This document shows, piece after piece, positions 11,796 to 24,456 of a stretch of 64,000 nt of DNA (position 1 is the stretch's first letter; each line of letters opens with the position of its first letter). The translations under genes were made by a program, and so were the position numbers. Under the pieces are notes generated by a model. The model ran no database searches. It saw only the letters and a program-made list of their open reading frames with translations, and had not been told where the DNA came from. This DNA comes from Stachybotrys elegans (lineage: Eukaryota; Ascomycota; Sordariomycetes; Hypocreales; Stachybotryaceae): the NCBI GenBank assembly GCA_020746835.1, contig JAGPNK010000001.1, positions 1,302,001 to 1,366,000 of the forward strand, given 5' to 3'.

Positions 11796-13347
11796 TTACA
11801 TTCTGTGGCTTACTAAAGGCTGGCAGCCTCGCATACCGTCGAACGGACCGGCCACTCCCGCGAAGCTCCCCGGCGAGGAGAACCCCGTGCGCAGGTTGGC
11901 GAGAATCGTTGCCGCGCCGTAGTGGTCCAGGTCCGACCTCGCTTTCTTGCCGTGCCTCTCCAGCTCCTGTGAGTCCGCTTTCCGAGCCTCCATCTCCCAC
12001 GCCCTCGTTGTGGGAACCGTTTCTGCGCCGCTCGGTCTTCGCCGTTTCGAACTCGTCTTTCTGGATTTGGTGTGTCTGTTGCCTACTGCTCCTGGGTAGC
12101 CACTGTCCCAACAGCCATCGCTTCGCAGGTCCCTTCTGGCGAAACCCGCCAGGTTTCTGGGGATTGGTGAAGATATTGCCGCCGGATGGTATTCTGGGAA
12201 ACCCGGGCTTCCCATTAGCAGAGCTCGCTCAACCTGGCCGTGGATCTCATAAGCTTGACTCGGCGGGAGTTTGACATCGTATTGCGGCTCGTTCATCTGT
12301 TTGTTCCGCTCAGGTCTCGCGTGGGACAGCCTTTCCGTCGAAACGTAGCTGCTTGTGGGTTCAATGGTATGGGTGATGCGGTCCTTGGCGCACAGTTCCG
12401 CCGACTTAGCGAGCACTTGCTTGCTGATCTCCAGGCGGCGATATAGTGGCGACTCTGGAGGTATGCATTCCGCCGGGAAGTCGGGTCCGAAGACAGGTAT
12501 CAGCGCCGCCGCGATATTGTAGCAGAACTTGGCGCAGATGGCCTTTGCGCAGTGGTAAGGAAACCAGTAGCCTGCAGAGCTTCTTAGTATGGATGACAAT
12601 ATAGAGGACTGGATGGTTTTAGTGCTGCTACCTTGTGCGGGAACTGCTCCGCCCGTGATGTTGGGGGTTATCTCCTGAAGGCCTGGGTTCTTGTTGAAGG
12701 TCTGAGCAGGCCCAGTCTATCTCTTTGTCAGAGTTGTGTCCCAGCAGAGACAATCAGATACACATACCTTGTTGAATCCGCATAACCTAAAAATGGACGC
12801 CAAACGCACAATCCCAATGTTGTAGTCCCACATCACCACATGCACCGAGTTGCTTCCAGGGACCCGGAACTCGTACGTGAAAGCTGTAGTCGAATTAGTC
12901 AAGCAATCATTTTGCTGCCCCGAAGTCGGGAGCATACATACCTTCGATGCTCTCGCGCCCAGTCTTGTCGAGAAGATCGCGCTTCTCGCTGTTGTAAGGG
13001 AAATGCCCGAAGAACTTATGGATCTGGCCAAATGGTGTGACTTGAAACCGAGATACTTCTCGAGCTGTTGACTCGTCTACATCTTCGTGGGGAGGATAGT
13101 TGATGGGACCGCGGGGCCCCGACTTGGATGCAGAGTTGACATCTCTGTGTCTCTTCGTCCTGGCAACGAGAGGGCCGTTTGGCTTGACGGTGGCCGCTTC
13201 TGCCGCCGCGATTGGCATGGCCGGGGGGCAGTTGGAATGAACTGGAACTTCTTGTACCTGCGCCGGCGCTTGCACTCCATGTCCTGGAGTGTCTGGATTA
13301 AGAAGGAATTGCAGGGCCAGCATGCCCTGCTGCGTATTGACAGTCAT
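11796..13347 (-). CDS. APSES/KilA-N transcription factor, Xbp1-like
   Basis: Predicted nuclear DNA-binding repressor of the APSES family, Xbp1 branch, 460 residues. Exons in transcription order are 13347-12942, 12883-12768, 12716-12632 and 12571-11796. The joined domain (about residues 136-215) runs AFTYEFRVPGSN, VHVVMWDYNIGIVRL, NKNPGLQEITPNITGGAVPAQ, GYWFPYHCAKAICAKFC and then ALIPVFGPDFP, which is the KilA-N fold block by block. The N-terminus contains MLALQFLLNPD, a motif I associate with these fungal regulators, so the start could also be 13323. The C-terminal half is low-complexity and basic (KSRKTSSKRRRPS, a candidate nuclear signal). All three introns are 51-60 bases. In yeast Xbp1 acts in stress and quiescence; a developmental role here is inferred. 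The upstream region is very long. Confidence 0.88.
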
Positions 13348-16300
13348 CGTGACAGTGGTGGCGCCGGTATATCTGGCACCTGGCGGGCGGTGTAAGACGA
13401 CGCTGCAATCAGGAAAGGCCAGGTTCTCTCGTCAATACCGGTTCTTGATGTGATGGGGGCCTTGTGTAAGATATGGGAGCGAGTCAGAGGCCGTTGGGCA
13501 ACGTTTGTACACCAACAGTGGCCCTGACAAACAGCGAGGATGTATGTCGGTATAGGCCAGCGGGATGGCACGTCACCGTCCCAAAGCTCCCGGATGTTTA
13601 GTCACCTATCCGCGCCCACCGAAAAGCTCCCATCAACAACGTACGTCGAGACAGGCGTGTTTTGTGATGATGTAGACGATGTAGGCTGGGTGTGTATGTA
13701 TCGCGTCTGTAGCCGTAAATCACATGAACATGCAGGTGGCTTCAAGTATCATATATGCGAGTTTGTTGAATAAGGCCGTCGTTTACAGACATGAAGAGAA
13801 GTTGGCCATCTGTAAAAGGAGAAGAGTTTGGAAGAAAGAAGTGAAATGGAGATCCCTCGATTCGGGGAATGCTCAGTTCTTGAAGAGTAGCAGCTACTGG
13901 TTCGAAGGAGCGGAGCTCACGGTAGGTATTCCCGGCAAAAGAAAAGAGTCGCGGCCAGCCCGGTCAAACGGCGACATCGTGTCAAGAATAACGAGCAAGC
14001 CGAGCAAGGCGACGGCGCCGGGATACTGCCGTATCCAACAGGCCCATACGCATGCCCGCTGTCTTGCTCGCAAGATTATGGAATAGTTCCCGTGTCAACG
14101 TCTCGGCAGCGGTATCGACAACCCGGGGGCTAATGCAGGAAGCCGGCGCTGGGGGTGGGGATCAAGCACTTCGCGCCCGTCTTCTTTTCCTTCTATTCTC
14201 TCTTCCTCTTGCTTCCCCCTTGAGCCGTGGCCCCTTTTTGCTCTGAGCGTTCCGGCTCTTGGCGTACCAAACAATTGGCCACTGTTCATGTTGCATGGCC
14301 GTCGTCGTTCAGCAGGCCCAATGACAGGACAAGGTTTCAAGCTGGAGCCACCACGGGAACCTCAGACGGGACAGTAACCCCGTTTGATTTCCTATTCCGC
14401 CACCCAGGTTGAGCCGACGGGACTAGAGTCGCAAATGACCAGCATCCATCCATCTTTGCATGCACGAGCAGAGAGGGAGGGGGTGCCTGGTTACATCCAC
14501 GTCCACGCCAACCAAAGGTGCAGTGGCTCAGTCCCTAGGTCGTTTTAAGCACTCGACACTTGTACTTGTACATGTGGCCGTACGACGCCGGAAAATATCA
14601 CAGCCTTGTGCGCCTCTATGCCTGGGTATTAGCCCGAGCCAGGGCCAAAGGAGGGTCAGCAAGCCGCGTTACTTCGCTGCGCTGGATCTGCTATTCGATC
14701 CCCGCTCGGCAGTGTTATGTAGATCTGGGAGAGATTCGGCAAATCCATCAGCCCAGTTAGTTTTCATTGGACGCGTACACAAGCCTTCCCCTTTTGATGT
14801 TGTGCTGTGTTGTGTTGGTCCAAAGCTCACTGACAGCGGCTTGCCACAGGTACCGTTTGTGGTGGCGAGACGGCCTCGTTCCCGTGGGACAGTCGGAAGG
14901 CCTGCCGCGGTCTCTAATTTGTCTTGACTCCATGTTAGTTGGTGGGACTGCCCTTCCGTCAAATCTGCAGGCAAACCAGCGACGAGAAGAAGATGCAAGG
15001 TGAGTAGAGACTCACCTCCCCCCTTTTCCTCCATCCTCGTATCCAACGGAAAGGCGATGGGGAGCCTCGAACGGTCAGGAACGTGCTTTCGGCGCACAGT
15101 CATCACCGTCCAGATGTGCTAAACTACATTAGTTGTTGGGAATCTGCAGCAGCCCGGCGCCGCTTCATGCCCCCTGCCGGCCTCTGTTTTGAGACCGCGG
15201 CTCCTGCGAACAATCCGCTCTGGAACAAGCAAAGCGCCGGGTATGGCTTCCTCTAGATGCGTACCCCGTGCTTCTTGCTTCTCGCTAAGGGCCAGCAGGT
15301 GGCCCAACTGGTCCGGGGGTGATTGTAGAGCAATCACTCGAAGCTCCTGTAGAGTCGTACAATGCTAGGAAAAGGCCGTCACAGCGTTACACGAGGACAA
15401 ACACGGTGAATCCAAGTCCATCATGTTTCGTGTAAACCACCCAGGCGCCCTTTCAGTGTCATGAAGCCCAACCGCTATCCCGTGCCGTAATTTCACACCC
15501 ACAGCAGAAAGGATATGTGTGTTGGTAGTCGGCGCTATAGATGGATACGTTGGTAGTATTGTAATGAAGAAACTTCCCCGGCGGCCATGGATGCACAGCC
15601 CTGACCGTACATGCTCGTAGTTTGTCACATGACGGAAATGAAGGTTTGATATAGGGAGTCGCTGGTGTTGCCGCAGCTCACCAGGGTTACATGTTGCATT
15701 TCTCGAGGTCTTGCCTGCATGACATGCTGAGATGAACACCCTGGCAAGTGACCCGAGGCCACGAGGGCATCCTGACGATGCTGTTTGCAAGCCAGGCGGC
15801 TCGTGCCTAATTTGAAGCCGTGCGACAGATATCCTGGAGCATGCAGCAGTAAGGGGGACCTGGAGAGGCGACGGTGGTGCAACAGCAAGTCCAAGTACCC
15901 TGGCGGGAATAGGCACCGTGCCGCATATCTGATGCATCATGTGAGGTAGAATATTCCTAGGCGTTTGGTCTTCATGTCGAGAAGGCCTCTTCGTGAGTGC
16001 CGGCCGTAGATGCGTCCATCAACGTCACCGACGTTTGTTCGAGAAGACATTTTGCCGTGTCCCTTGACCCGACTCCAGGCCAACAAGCAGACTCGCTTCC
16101 TCTCGTTAGATACCCAGGCATGACCACGGACGTCCTAAAGCGAGGTGAGCTTCCTCGACAAACCGGCTTTGGTACTGTTCATAGAGTGGCAGTGAAGTTT
16201 GAGTGAACACGTGAGAGACAGGGCATGAATGCCCCTACTACATTGGGAGCTACGTAAGGCGTTTAACTTAGTAACCTAGAACTTACCTACTATAGAGCCA

Positions 16301-17145
16301 GGGTCTGAGACTGATTTTTTGGTGAGATTAGTAGTGTGGATGGAAAGGTTAGAAGAGAAGGAGAGAGGCAACGGAGAGAGGGAAGGCGCTTGTACTTGCT
16401 ACCGCTGCCGCCCTGGCTCCAATCAATGGGTAATATCATCTGACGATCCCTTCACTGTTTGACTCTCTTCTTTGGTCCTGTGGGCAATAGGGCAACTACC
16501 TAGCATTCGCATACTGCTCTATTGTTCTTTTTCCTCACTGCACGCTCTATTGTAGAAGAAGAACAGAAGTCGGGACAATTATTGTAGAACAGGTCAATGA
16601 GATTGAGTTCTTCATGCTCTGTTAGGGAGGGATGTGGGAATTATGTGCATTACAGCCGGCAGAATCAGTAGCGCACTAGCATCTTCAATTTCAGGGGACG
16701 AGATGCGGCAGGATCGAAGGAGAAACCAGGCAGGGCCCCTGGAGCCTAGCGTCTTAGCGCCCACTTGCTAACAACAAAAGCCCCGCATCAGTCCCTATTG
16801 GGACATTGGGATGGGGGAAGGACAATAGGATGGACTAGCACTGAGGCTGTCGCGTCCAGAATTTTGTTTACGCGACGGGTCCCAACAACCAAACCAAACC
16901 ACAACAAAACACCCAGATCAAGCACACTCCTTTGTATCAACACCACCATTCTGGCCTCACTCGTGAACGCTTTGCTGTTTTCACGTGTCTGCGCCCGAGT
17001 CCTCCGCCCAACTCGACCCCTTTTCCCTCGAGCGCTGCCTGTTGTTTCTTGTCCCGGCGCTTTTTCTGCATTTGAATTTCCATTTGCCCCTGCCACAGCT
17101 GCACGGTTTGCGACTCGGGACTGTGTCCCGCCAGTGTCCATCAGG
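13348..17145. other. Long divergent intergenic region (3.8 kb) between XBP1-like gene and TOP2
   Basis: No convincing gene was found. A 191-codon minus-strand frame at 15365-15940 and shorter ones show no family features. The length suits a heavily regulated transcription-factor promoter or a long 5' leader. Noted sites are CTCGA cores, the core bound by yeast Xbp1, at 13857-13861, 15066-15070 and 15702-15706, which could mean autoregulation. Near TOP2 there are ACGCGA at 16870-16875 and CACGTG at 16982-16987. The 16245-16700 part is AT-richer with several TAGAAC/TTGTAGAA strings. Confidence 0.45.
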
Positions 17146-20100
17146 ATGGATTCCGATGATGAGTCCGTCTTCAGCCTCGGCGACGAGTCCGACGGCTATG
17201 CCCCTCAGCCTGTGAGTATCCCCCGCACCAAACCACCAACCCTCGAAAGCGACAAACTGGCGCCAGCTGCCGGGCGGCCATGGAGACGGCTGCCAAATAC
17301 CACCACCTTGGTTCACAATGAAGCTCTCTTCTTCGCATCACGGATTCACGCGTGAACTTAGTCGCGCCGCATCGAGCAACCAACCCAACATGAGTCTCCC
17401 AGGCGCTGGCAGCCACGCCCACGGGGTCGAGTTTGATTTTTCGAAATGGCTGCTGACAGACCATCTGCAGAAAAAGACGGCAGCAGTAAAGACGACCGCG
17501 GCTAAGAAGACGGCCGCCCCAAAGAAGATGGTCCAATCCACCCTCAAGACCAAGCCTGTGCCCAAGAAGCGCGCCAAGCCCCAGAGTGACGACGAGAGCG
17601 ATGGCGCCGCCAACGACTCGGGCTTCTCCAACACGCCCCCGAGCTCCAAGAAGCAGAAGAAGAACCCGCCCCCAAAGAAGTCGAGCGGCGTGGCCCTCGC
17701 TGAAGTCGAGAACGAGAGCGTCGTGGAAGCCCCCGCCAACAGCAAAAAGAAGTCGGCAACCGAGACGTATCAGAAGCTGACGCAGCTTGAACACATCATC
17801 AAGCGTCCCGATACCTACATCGGCTCCGTAGAGAAGACGGAACAGCCCATGTGGACCTTTAGCAAAGCCACCGGCGAGATGGAATACCGCACCATCAGCT
17901 TCGTTCCCGGCTTCTACAAGATCTTTGACGAGATTCTCGTCAACGCTGCCGACAATAATGAGCGAAAGGAGGAGAAGATGACGTACATGAAGGTTACCAT
18001 CGACCGAGAAAATGGCGAGATCAGCGTCGAGAACAACGGCAAGGGAATCCCCGTCGTGATTCACGAGAAGGAGAAGATATACATTCCCGAGCTCATCTTC
18101 GGCCACCTGCTCGCAGGTTCCAACTTTGACGATGACGAGAAGAAGACGGTCGGTGGTCGTAACGGTTACGGAGCCAAGCTTTGCAACGTCTTCAGTACTG
18201 AATTCACCATCGAGGTTCAGGACCATGAAAACGGGAAGCGCTACAAGCAGACCTGGACCAACAACATGCAGAATATGGGCAAAGCCAAGATCTCCTCTAA
18301 CAAGACGGGCAACTTTGTCCGCATCACCTTCAAGCCAGACTTCCAGCGCTTTGGCATGCCCGAGGGCATTGACGACGAAATCGAGGGCCTCATGGTCCGC
18401 CGTGTCTACGACATGGCAGGTACTGCGCATGGCATCAAGGTGTACCTGAACGGAGAGCAGCTCAAAATCAAGGACTTCAAGGCATACTGCAACCTCTACG
18501 CCAAGTCCATTGCCAAGGAGAGAAGCATGGAGGAGGGAGGCGCCCCGAACACCACAGTCGAGATCGACAAGGGAAACGCTCGATGGGAGGTTGGCTTCAC
18601 GGTATCGGATGGCACATTCCAGCAAGTCTCGTTTGTGAACTCCATCGCAACCACTTCTGGTGGCACGCACGTCAACTACATTGTCGACCAAGTCACAAAC
18701 CATCTGCTCAAGACGCTCGACAAGCGCAAGAAGGGCCACGGCCTCAAGCAGAGTCATCTCAAGAACCACGTCTTCATCTTTGTCCGATGTTCCATCGAGA
18801 ACCCTGCCTTCACCTCCCAGACCAAGGAGCAGATGACGACCAAGGTGAGCCAGTTTGGAAGCAAGTACACTCTGTCCGAGGAGTTTCTCAAAAAGATTGC
18901 CAAATCCGAGGCCATCGAGAACCTCATTAGCTTTGCCGACAGAAAGGCCGACAAGATGCTGGCCAAGAGTGACGGCAACAAGCGCTCCCGAGTCAGCAAC
19001 GCCAAGCTGGTGGAGGCCAACTATGCAGGCACCAAGCGCGGGCGCGAGTGTATCCTCATTCTCACAGAAGGTGACTCTGCCAAGGGTCTGGCCGTCTCTG
19101 GGCGCGCCATTCTCGACCCGGACCGTATCGGCGTCTTCCCCCTCCGTGGAAAGCTGCTCAATGTTCGCGATGCTTCCCTTGACCAAATAACAAAGAACCA
19201 GGAAATCCAGAACATCAAGCAGATCTTGGGTCTCAAGCACAAGCAGGTGTACACCAGCGTCGACAGCCTTCGTTATGGTCATATCATGATTATGACTGAT
19301 CAAGATCACGACGGTAGTCACATCAAGGGACTTCTCATCAACTTCCTGCAGGTTCAGTTCCCTTCCCTGCTGCAGATTCCTGGCTTTCTGCAAGAGTTTA
19401 TCACGCCCATTGTCAAGGTGTGGCAAGGAAAGGATCCCAAGAAGCCCACCAAGGCCCTATCCTTCTTCACCCAGCCCGAATACGAGGAATGGAAGCAGGC
19501 TCACGAGCGCGAACTGAGCCGGTGGCAATCCAAGTACTACAAGGGTCTGGGAACCAGCTCTGCCGAGGATGCGCAGGTCTACTTCAAGAAGATTGACGAG
19601 CACTTGAAGACGTTCGACACCATGAAACCGGAGGAGGCCAGCCTCTTCGAGCTCGCCTTCTCCAAGAAGAAGGCAGACGCCAGAAAGGAGTGGCTCGGCA
19701 ACTTCGTCCCTGGTACTTTCTTGGACCACACCACAAAGACCATTGCTTATGACAACTTTGTCAACCAGGAGCTTATCCTCTTCAGCATGGCTGACAATAT
19801 GCGTTCTATTCCCTCGGTTCTGGACGGTCTCAAGCCCGGTCAGAGAAAGGTGGTGTATGCTTGTTTCAAGCGAAACCTGGTCAAGGACAAGAAGGTTGCC
19901 GAGCTCGCTGGTTATGTCAGTGAACAGACGTCGTATCACCACGGTGAAGTCTCGCTTCAGATGACCATTACCAACCTGGCCCAGAACTTCATCGGTTCCA
20001 ACAACGTCAACATTCTCGAGCCCAGTGGCAATTTCGGTTCTCGACTTGCAGGAGGATCCGACGCTGCCAGCGCTCGTTATATCTTCACCCGCCTGTCTCC

Positions 20101-22444
20101 CTTTGCGCGCAAGATCTTCTCGCCGCTGGACGAGCCCAACCTCAAGCATCAGTACGAGGAGGGAAATCGCATCGAGCCCGAGGTTTACGCCCCCGTTATT
20201 CCTATGGTGTTGATCAACGGAGCCGACGGTATCGGCACAGGTTGGAGCACCAACATTCCCAACTATCACCCGTCTGCCATTGTTGAGAACTTGAAGCGCC
20301 GCATGGGTCGCCTCGTGGAAGGCGATTTCGAGGAGAAGCCGTTTGAGACAATGATGCCGTGGTTCCGCGGATGGAAGGGCACGCCCGAGGCTGCCGGTCC
20401 GGACCGTTACAAGTTCAACGGTATCGCAAGTCAGAGCGACAGCAACCCGAACGAGATTATCATCACCGAGCTGCCCATCCGTATGTGGACCGATGATTTC
20501 AAGGCCAGGCTGGAGAAGATTATCAGCGGAGCCGACGGTCCCTCTTGGATCAAGGACTACAAGGAGTTCAACGACCACAAGACGGTCCACTTTGAGATTA
20601 TGGTTGATGAGAAGCACATGCCCAAGGTCCTCGAGGAGGGTATCCTCGAGCGGTTCAAGCTGCAGAAGCAGGTGGCCACGTCCAACCTGGTAGCGTTTGA
20701 CACTCGCGGTCAGATCCGTCGCTATGAAAAGGTCGAGGATATCCTTGAGGAGTACTACCAATATCGTCTGGGCATGTACACGGAACGCAAGGTCAGTCCC
20801 GAGGATGCTGCAGAAAGTAGGCAACTTGCTAACAGCGCGTAGAAATACTGGCTTGGTTTGTACCACGACGAGTACCGCAAGCTGAAGAACCAGGCCCGTT
20901 TCATCAAGGAGATCATCGACGGTGACTTGGTGGTTGGCAGAAAGAGGAAGGATGTACTTGTCCAGGAGCTCCGCGAGCGCAAGTACGAGGCCTTCCCCCG
21001 AAACGCCGACCAATCCAAGAAGAAGGACGAGAACGCCGCCTCGGGGGATGAAGAGGACGAAGTCGAGTCTGCAGGCAGCGCAGGCGACTATGACTATCTC
21101 CTTTCGGTGAGCAGATTCGATGACAAAGAGGTCCGGGGAAACCATGGCTAACGTTTGCAGATGCCCATCTGGTCTCTGACGGCAGAACGTCTGGAGAAGC
21201 TCAAGGATGCCATTGCGAAGAAGAAGGCTGAGCATGACGAACTCTCGGCCAAGAGCGAAAAGGATCTCTGGTGCGCGGACCTTGACGAGTTCATGATCGA
21301 ATGGGAGAACCAACTCGCTATCGACGCTGAAATTCAGACTAACATTCGCCGAATGGGTCGTCGAGCATCCAAGAAGCTGGGAGTCGGCCGTGGTCGCAAG
21401 GCCAAGGGCGACGATGACTATGCGCCCGAAAAGAAAACCAAGGCCAAGGCCAAGGCAGCTCCCAAGGTCGAGACCAAGAGCGCCCAGCGATTCGCGGAGA
21501 TGTTTAGTGCCAAGCCGAAACCCAAGAAGGAGCCTGAGGATGATCCCGTTCAGCTCTCGGACAACTTCTCCGATGACGACTTTGCAGCCCTCAGTCGGAG
21601 CAAGCCAGCTGCTGTCAAGGTTGAGCGCGCCGCATCCCAAAAGCCAGAAGAGGCTACAAACGGTCGCGGCAAGCGGGCTGCAGCTTCCAAGGCTCGGGCT
21701 TTCTTTGACAACGATTCTGACAGTGATGGGGATGATGACGACAAGATGTTGGGCGACGTGGGAGCTCTCGTCAAGGGCATCACCAAATCGTCGGAGGAGC
21801 CCAGCGGGCGTCTTAGCCTCTATGCCATGAACAGGCCTGACTCGAGCTCAGGAGCGGTCGGCAACACCAGCACCAACGGGCTCCCGAAGCTGAAGACCAA
21901 GGCATCGGCCAAGTCATTCGACCTCGACAGCCCAGATGACACCAACTATGAGATGCTGGCCAAGTCGTCGCCGCACAAGCCACCTCCCAAGGCAGATGAC
22001 ATTGACGAGTTCTTATCGGATGACGAGCCCGTCGTGCCTGCGGAAAAGCCTGCCGTCAAGGCCAGCCTGATTGCATCTTCCAAAGCACCAGCTGGTCTGG
22101 CGACGGTAAAGAAGAGCCGGGGTCGTCCTGCAGGATCAAAGAACAAGGCCAAGGAAAAGGAACCTGTCAAAGCAACCAAGGCGGCAGCGAAGCAGACCAC
22201 TCTGTCGCCAGCGGCCAAGGCCTATGCCACCAAGAAGGCCGTCAAGAAGGTCGTAGAGCCCGATTCGGACGAGGAGATGGCCGACCCAGACTCGCCACCG
22301 CCCAAGCCTGCATCCAGAAGACCGGGCCGAGCAGCCGCAGCAAGACGCCCAATTGTGATTGACGACGAGGATTCGTCCATTGCTCTGGATGACAAGGATG
22401 ACGACAGCGACGACCCATTCGGTCCAGATGATGATGACGACTGA
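17146..22444 (+). CDS. TOP2: DNA topoisomerase II
   Basis: Type IIA topoisomerase, 1644 residues, which passes one duplex through another for decatenation and chromosome condensation in the nucleus. Exons are 17146-17211, 17471-20791, 20843-21106 and 21161-22444. The N-terminus is acidic (MDSDDESVFSLGDE), followed by a Lys-rich segment. The GHKL ATPase shows NNGKGIPV and GGRNGYGAKLCN. The Toprim metal site shows EGDSAKGLAVSG (Glu about 555) and DQDHDGSHIKG, and PLRGKLLNVRDA is present. The breakage-reunion domain carries AASARYIFTRL, with the DNA-linking tyrosine at about residue 892. The C-terminal 350 residues are charged and repetitive, as in other eukaryotic enzymes, with Lys/Ala-rich basic stretches and acidic ends. 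Intron 1 is long (259 bases). Its 3' part stays open in the exon-2 frame, so a different N-terminus from a start at 17318 is formally possible. An ACGCGA element lies upstream. Confidence 0.97.
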
Positions 22445-23020
22445 TGAGCGAAAAAGAGTTTGCTGTGTACGGCATGCGTACAGGGGCCATACACTAGCAA
22501 CCCTCCGAGGATGGCATTTTTCTATTGGTTGTATTTAAATTCTCATGTAACCTTTGCTTCTACCCTCATCTCTCATCTCTGCCGTTGTTTCTTCGGCAAT
22601 AGCCCACCGTCTTTGGCTGGGGGGAGAACCGAGGCGGATTCATTCACCTCTTTTCTTTACAAGTGTGATGATAGGGTATCATGGCGTTGGAAGTTGAGTC
22701 GATCACAGTAGCTTTTCTTTTCCATGTCAAGAGCTAGAGCTCTGAGAGGATATCCAGAGCATACATATACAGAGCAGTCTAGCTATGTTATCAATTTTCA
22801 TATCAACTTTGATTCAAGGTGGCAAACTATCATCCATCAGTGACTGATATTGGCTGGATTTAGCTTATTCTACTTTCCAGGGACTTTGCTTATCGATAAG
22901 CAATTCATCAGATAGATGGAGGGGTCTTCCCTCAGCTCCAACACCACCATCCTCATCCATCCATCCTACGACCTACTATTAGTCTTCTTCATACCGCCTC
23001 GTCCCCCCCCCCCTTCCGCG
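22445..23020. other. Intergenic TOP2 to TAP42
   Basis: Spacer of 576 bases, AT-rich in the middle (about 22740-22900), with a short inverted motif GAGCTAGAGCTC near 22730. It ends in a C-run (about 23004-23013) a few bases before the TAP42 start codon. No coding potential was recognised. Confidence 0.5.
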
Positions 23021-24088
23021 ATGGCCTCCGACGAGACCCAGCCCGAATCCCTCCAGTCCGTCTTCGACGCGGCCGAAGAGAAGCGCCGATCGCTCAGCTC
23101 GACCTACGAAGCCACCTCGCCTAACTACCGCGCGGACCTCGACGCCGCCCTCGGCCTGTACGCGCGCGTGGAGCGCCTCATCGGCGCGGCGGACCTCTTC
23201 TCGCCCAACGAGGGGCTCGAGGACCTGCCGACCTCGGCGCTCCCCTACCTCCTCGTGCGGTACCACGTCGCCGAGCTCGTCCAGAAGATGCCCAACCTGA
23301 GCCCGCAGCAGCGCGTCGCCGTCCTGGGCCGCGCGCGCGCCGAGTACGAGGGCTTCCTGGCCCTGCTCGAGGGCTACGGCCTGCTCCCGCCGCCGTACGA
23401 CCGCCTGCTGGAGCGGTACCGCGACGACCCGGAGCGCTTCGCCGCGGGCGCGGGCGCGGGCGCCGACCCCGCCGCCCGCCGCAACGCCAAGATCGCAGAC
23501 TACAAGGCCGAGAAGCAGCTCAAGCTGAAGCTCGACGCCCTGCGCAGCAACCCGCGCTACCTCGAGCACGGCGACGAGGAGATTGTCCGCGAGCTCCACC
23601 TCACCTCCGTCACCTTCGCCGCCCACTCCACCTTCCAGGCCCTCGACTCGCTCAACCGCGAGCTGCCGCTGCTCGCGCAGGCGCCCTCGCCCCTCGCCCC
23701 GGCGCCCACCGAGGACCCCAGCACGGCCGGCGACACGCGGCTGGACCAGCCCCTGCGCCGGCTGCAGTCCGTCTTTGGTCAGCAGGGGGGGCCGCTGCTG
23801 TCCCAGGGCGGACGCCCGCTGCAGCCTTTTACGCTCGTCGGGTCGCGTGCTGACCTGGCGCGCGGCGTCTTCCGGCCGGGGCATAACCTGCCGACCATGT
23901 CCATCGACGAGTACCTGGAGGAGGAGCGCCGGCAGGGCAATATCCTGCAGGGCGGCGTGGAGCCGAAAACGGTTGTCGACGAGGACGATATGGAGGCCAT
24001 GGACCGAGAGACGTACAAGGCCAGGCAATGGGACGACTTCAAGGACGATAACCCCCGGGGGTCTGGTAATACAATGAATATGGGATGA
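23021..24088 (+). CDS. TAP42: TAP42/alpha4-like PP2A regulatory protein
   Basis: Binds and stabilises PP2A-type phosphatase catalytic subunits and links them to TOR signalling in the cytoplasm. Single exon, 355 residues, the usual length. The N-terminal helical bundle (about 1-230) has ESLQSVFDAAEEKRRSL, LPYLLVRYHVAELVQKM and AKIADYKAEKQLKLKLDAL, typical of the TPR-like phosphatase-binding domain. The C-terminal part carries the conserved MSIDEYLEEERRQGNILQGG and a final DDFKDDNPRGSGNTMNMG, the Tap42 terminal signature. An Ala-Gly repeat (about residues 145-152) is lineage-specific. The start at 23021 follows a C-rich leader and has a good context (GCGATGG); the frame is open upstream but Pro-rich and unlike the family. 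Strong GC3 bias creates a 438-codon shadow frame on the other strand. Confidence 0.94.
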   Translation: MASDETQPESLQSVFDAAEEKRRSLSSTYEATSPNYRADLDAALGLYARVERLIGAADLFSPNEGLEDLPTSALPYLLVRYHVAELVQKMPNLSPQQRVAVLGRARAEYEGFLALLEGYGLLPPPYDRLLERYRDDPERFAAGAGAGADPAARRNAKIADYKAEKQLKLKLDALRSNPRYLEHGDEEIVRELHLTSVTFAAHSTFQALDSLNRELPLLAQAPSPLAPAPTEDPSTAGDTRLDQPLRRLQSVFGQQGGPLLSQGGRPLQPFTLVGSRADLARGVFRPGHNLPTMSIDEYLEEERRQGNILQGGVEPKTVVDEDDMEAMDRETYKARQWDDFKDDNPRGSGNTMNMG

Positions 24089-24456
24089 GGGTCGGGCGCA
24101 GCATACATTCAGGGTGTCTGAGAAAAGTCTTTTGGGGGCACGGATAATGCATTTACAGCGATTAGTCTTGTTAATATATGGCGTTGAGGAGGAGCTAGCA
24201 AAAAAAAAAGCAAAAAAAAAAAAAAAAAGTAGAAGGGCAACGTTGAGATTTACTTCGATCTCCATTATAGAAAAGTCCTGCAATACTATTTGCAACCGAA
24301 ATCCAATTCATCATGTCACCGTCTCTTGTCTGCGATGGCCGAAATAAACACTGAAATGCAAAGTGCATGTACCCAAATCCAGCCCAAACGCCCTGTCCAA
24401 TCCGTTTGCTCTCTTTGTTGCTCATCAAAGGCTTTGTTGACATGTACAGAATATGC
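24089..24456. other. Convergent 3' spacer with A-runs
   Basis: This 368-base spacer lies between the ends of TAP42 (+) and the unnamed gene (-). It contains two A-runs at 24200-24209 and 24212-24228, which could act as low-complexity 3' sequence for the plus-strand gene. Nothing else was recognised. Confidence 0.5.

Noticed and set aside
15365..15940. 191-codon minus-strand frame upstream of TOP2
   Set aside because: No recognisable domain and non-coding composition; it is probably a chance frame.
17171..21640. Two very long minus-strand frames (751 and 727 codons) opposite TOP2
   Set aside because: They are shadows created by strong codon bias (few codons whose complement is a stop) and have no family-like sequence; the plus strand is clearly TOP2.
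22979..24295. 438-codon minus-strand frame opposite TAP42, with similar frames opposite CNS1 (10381-11550) and BMS1 (42943-44460, plus)
   Set aside because: These are also GC3-bias shadows; their composition is repetitive Leu/Val/Ala/Arg with no domain.
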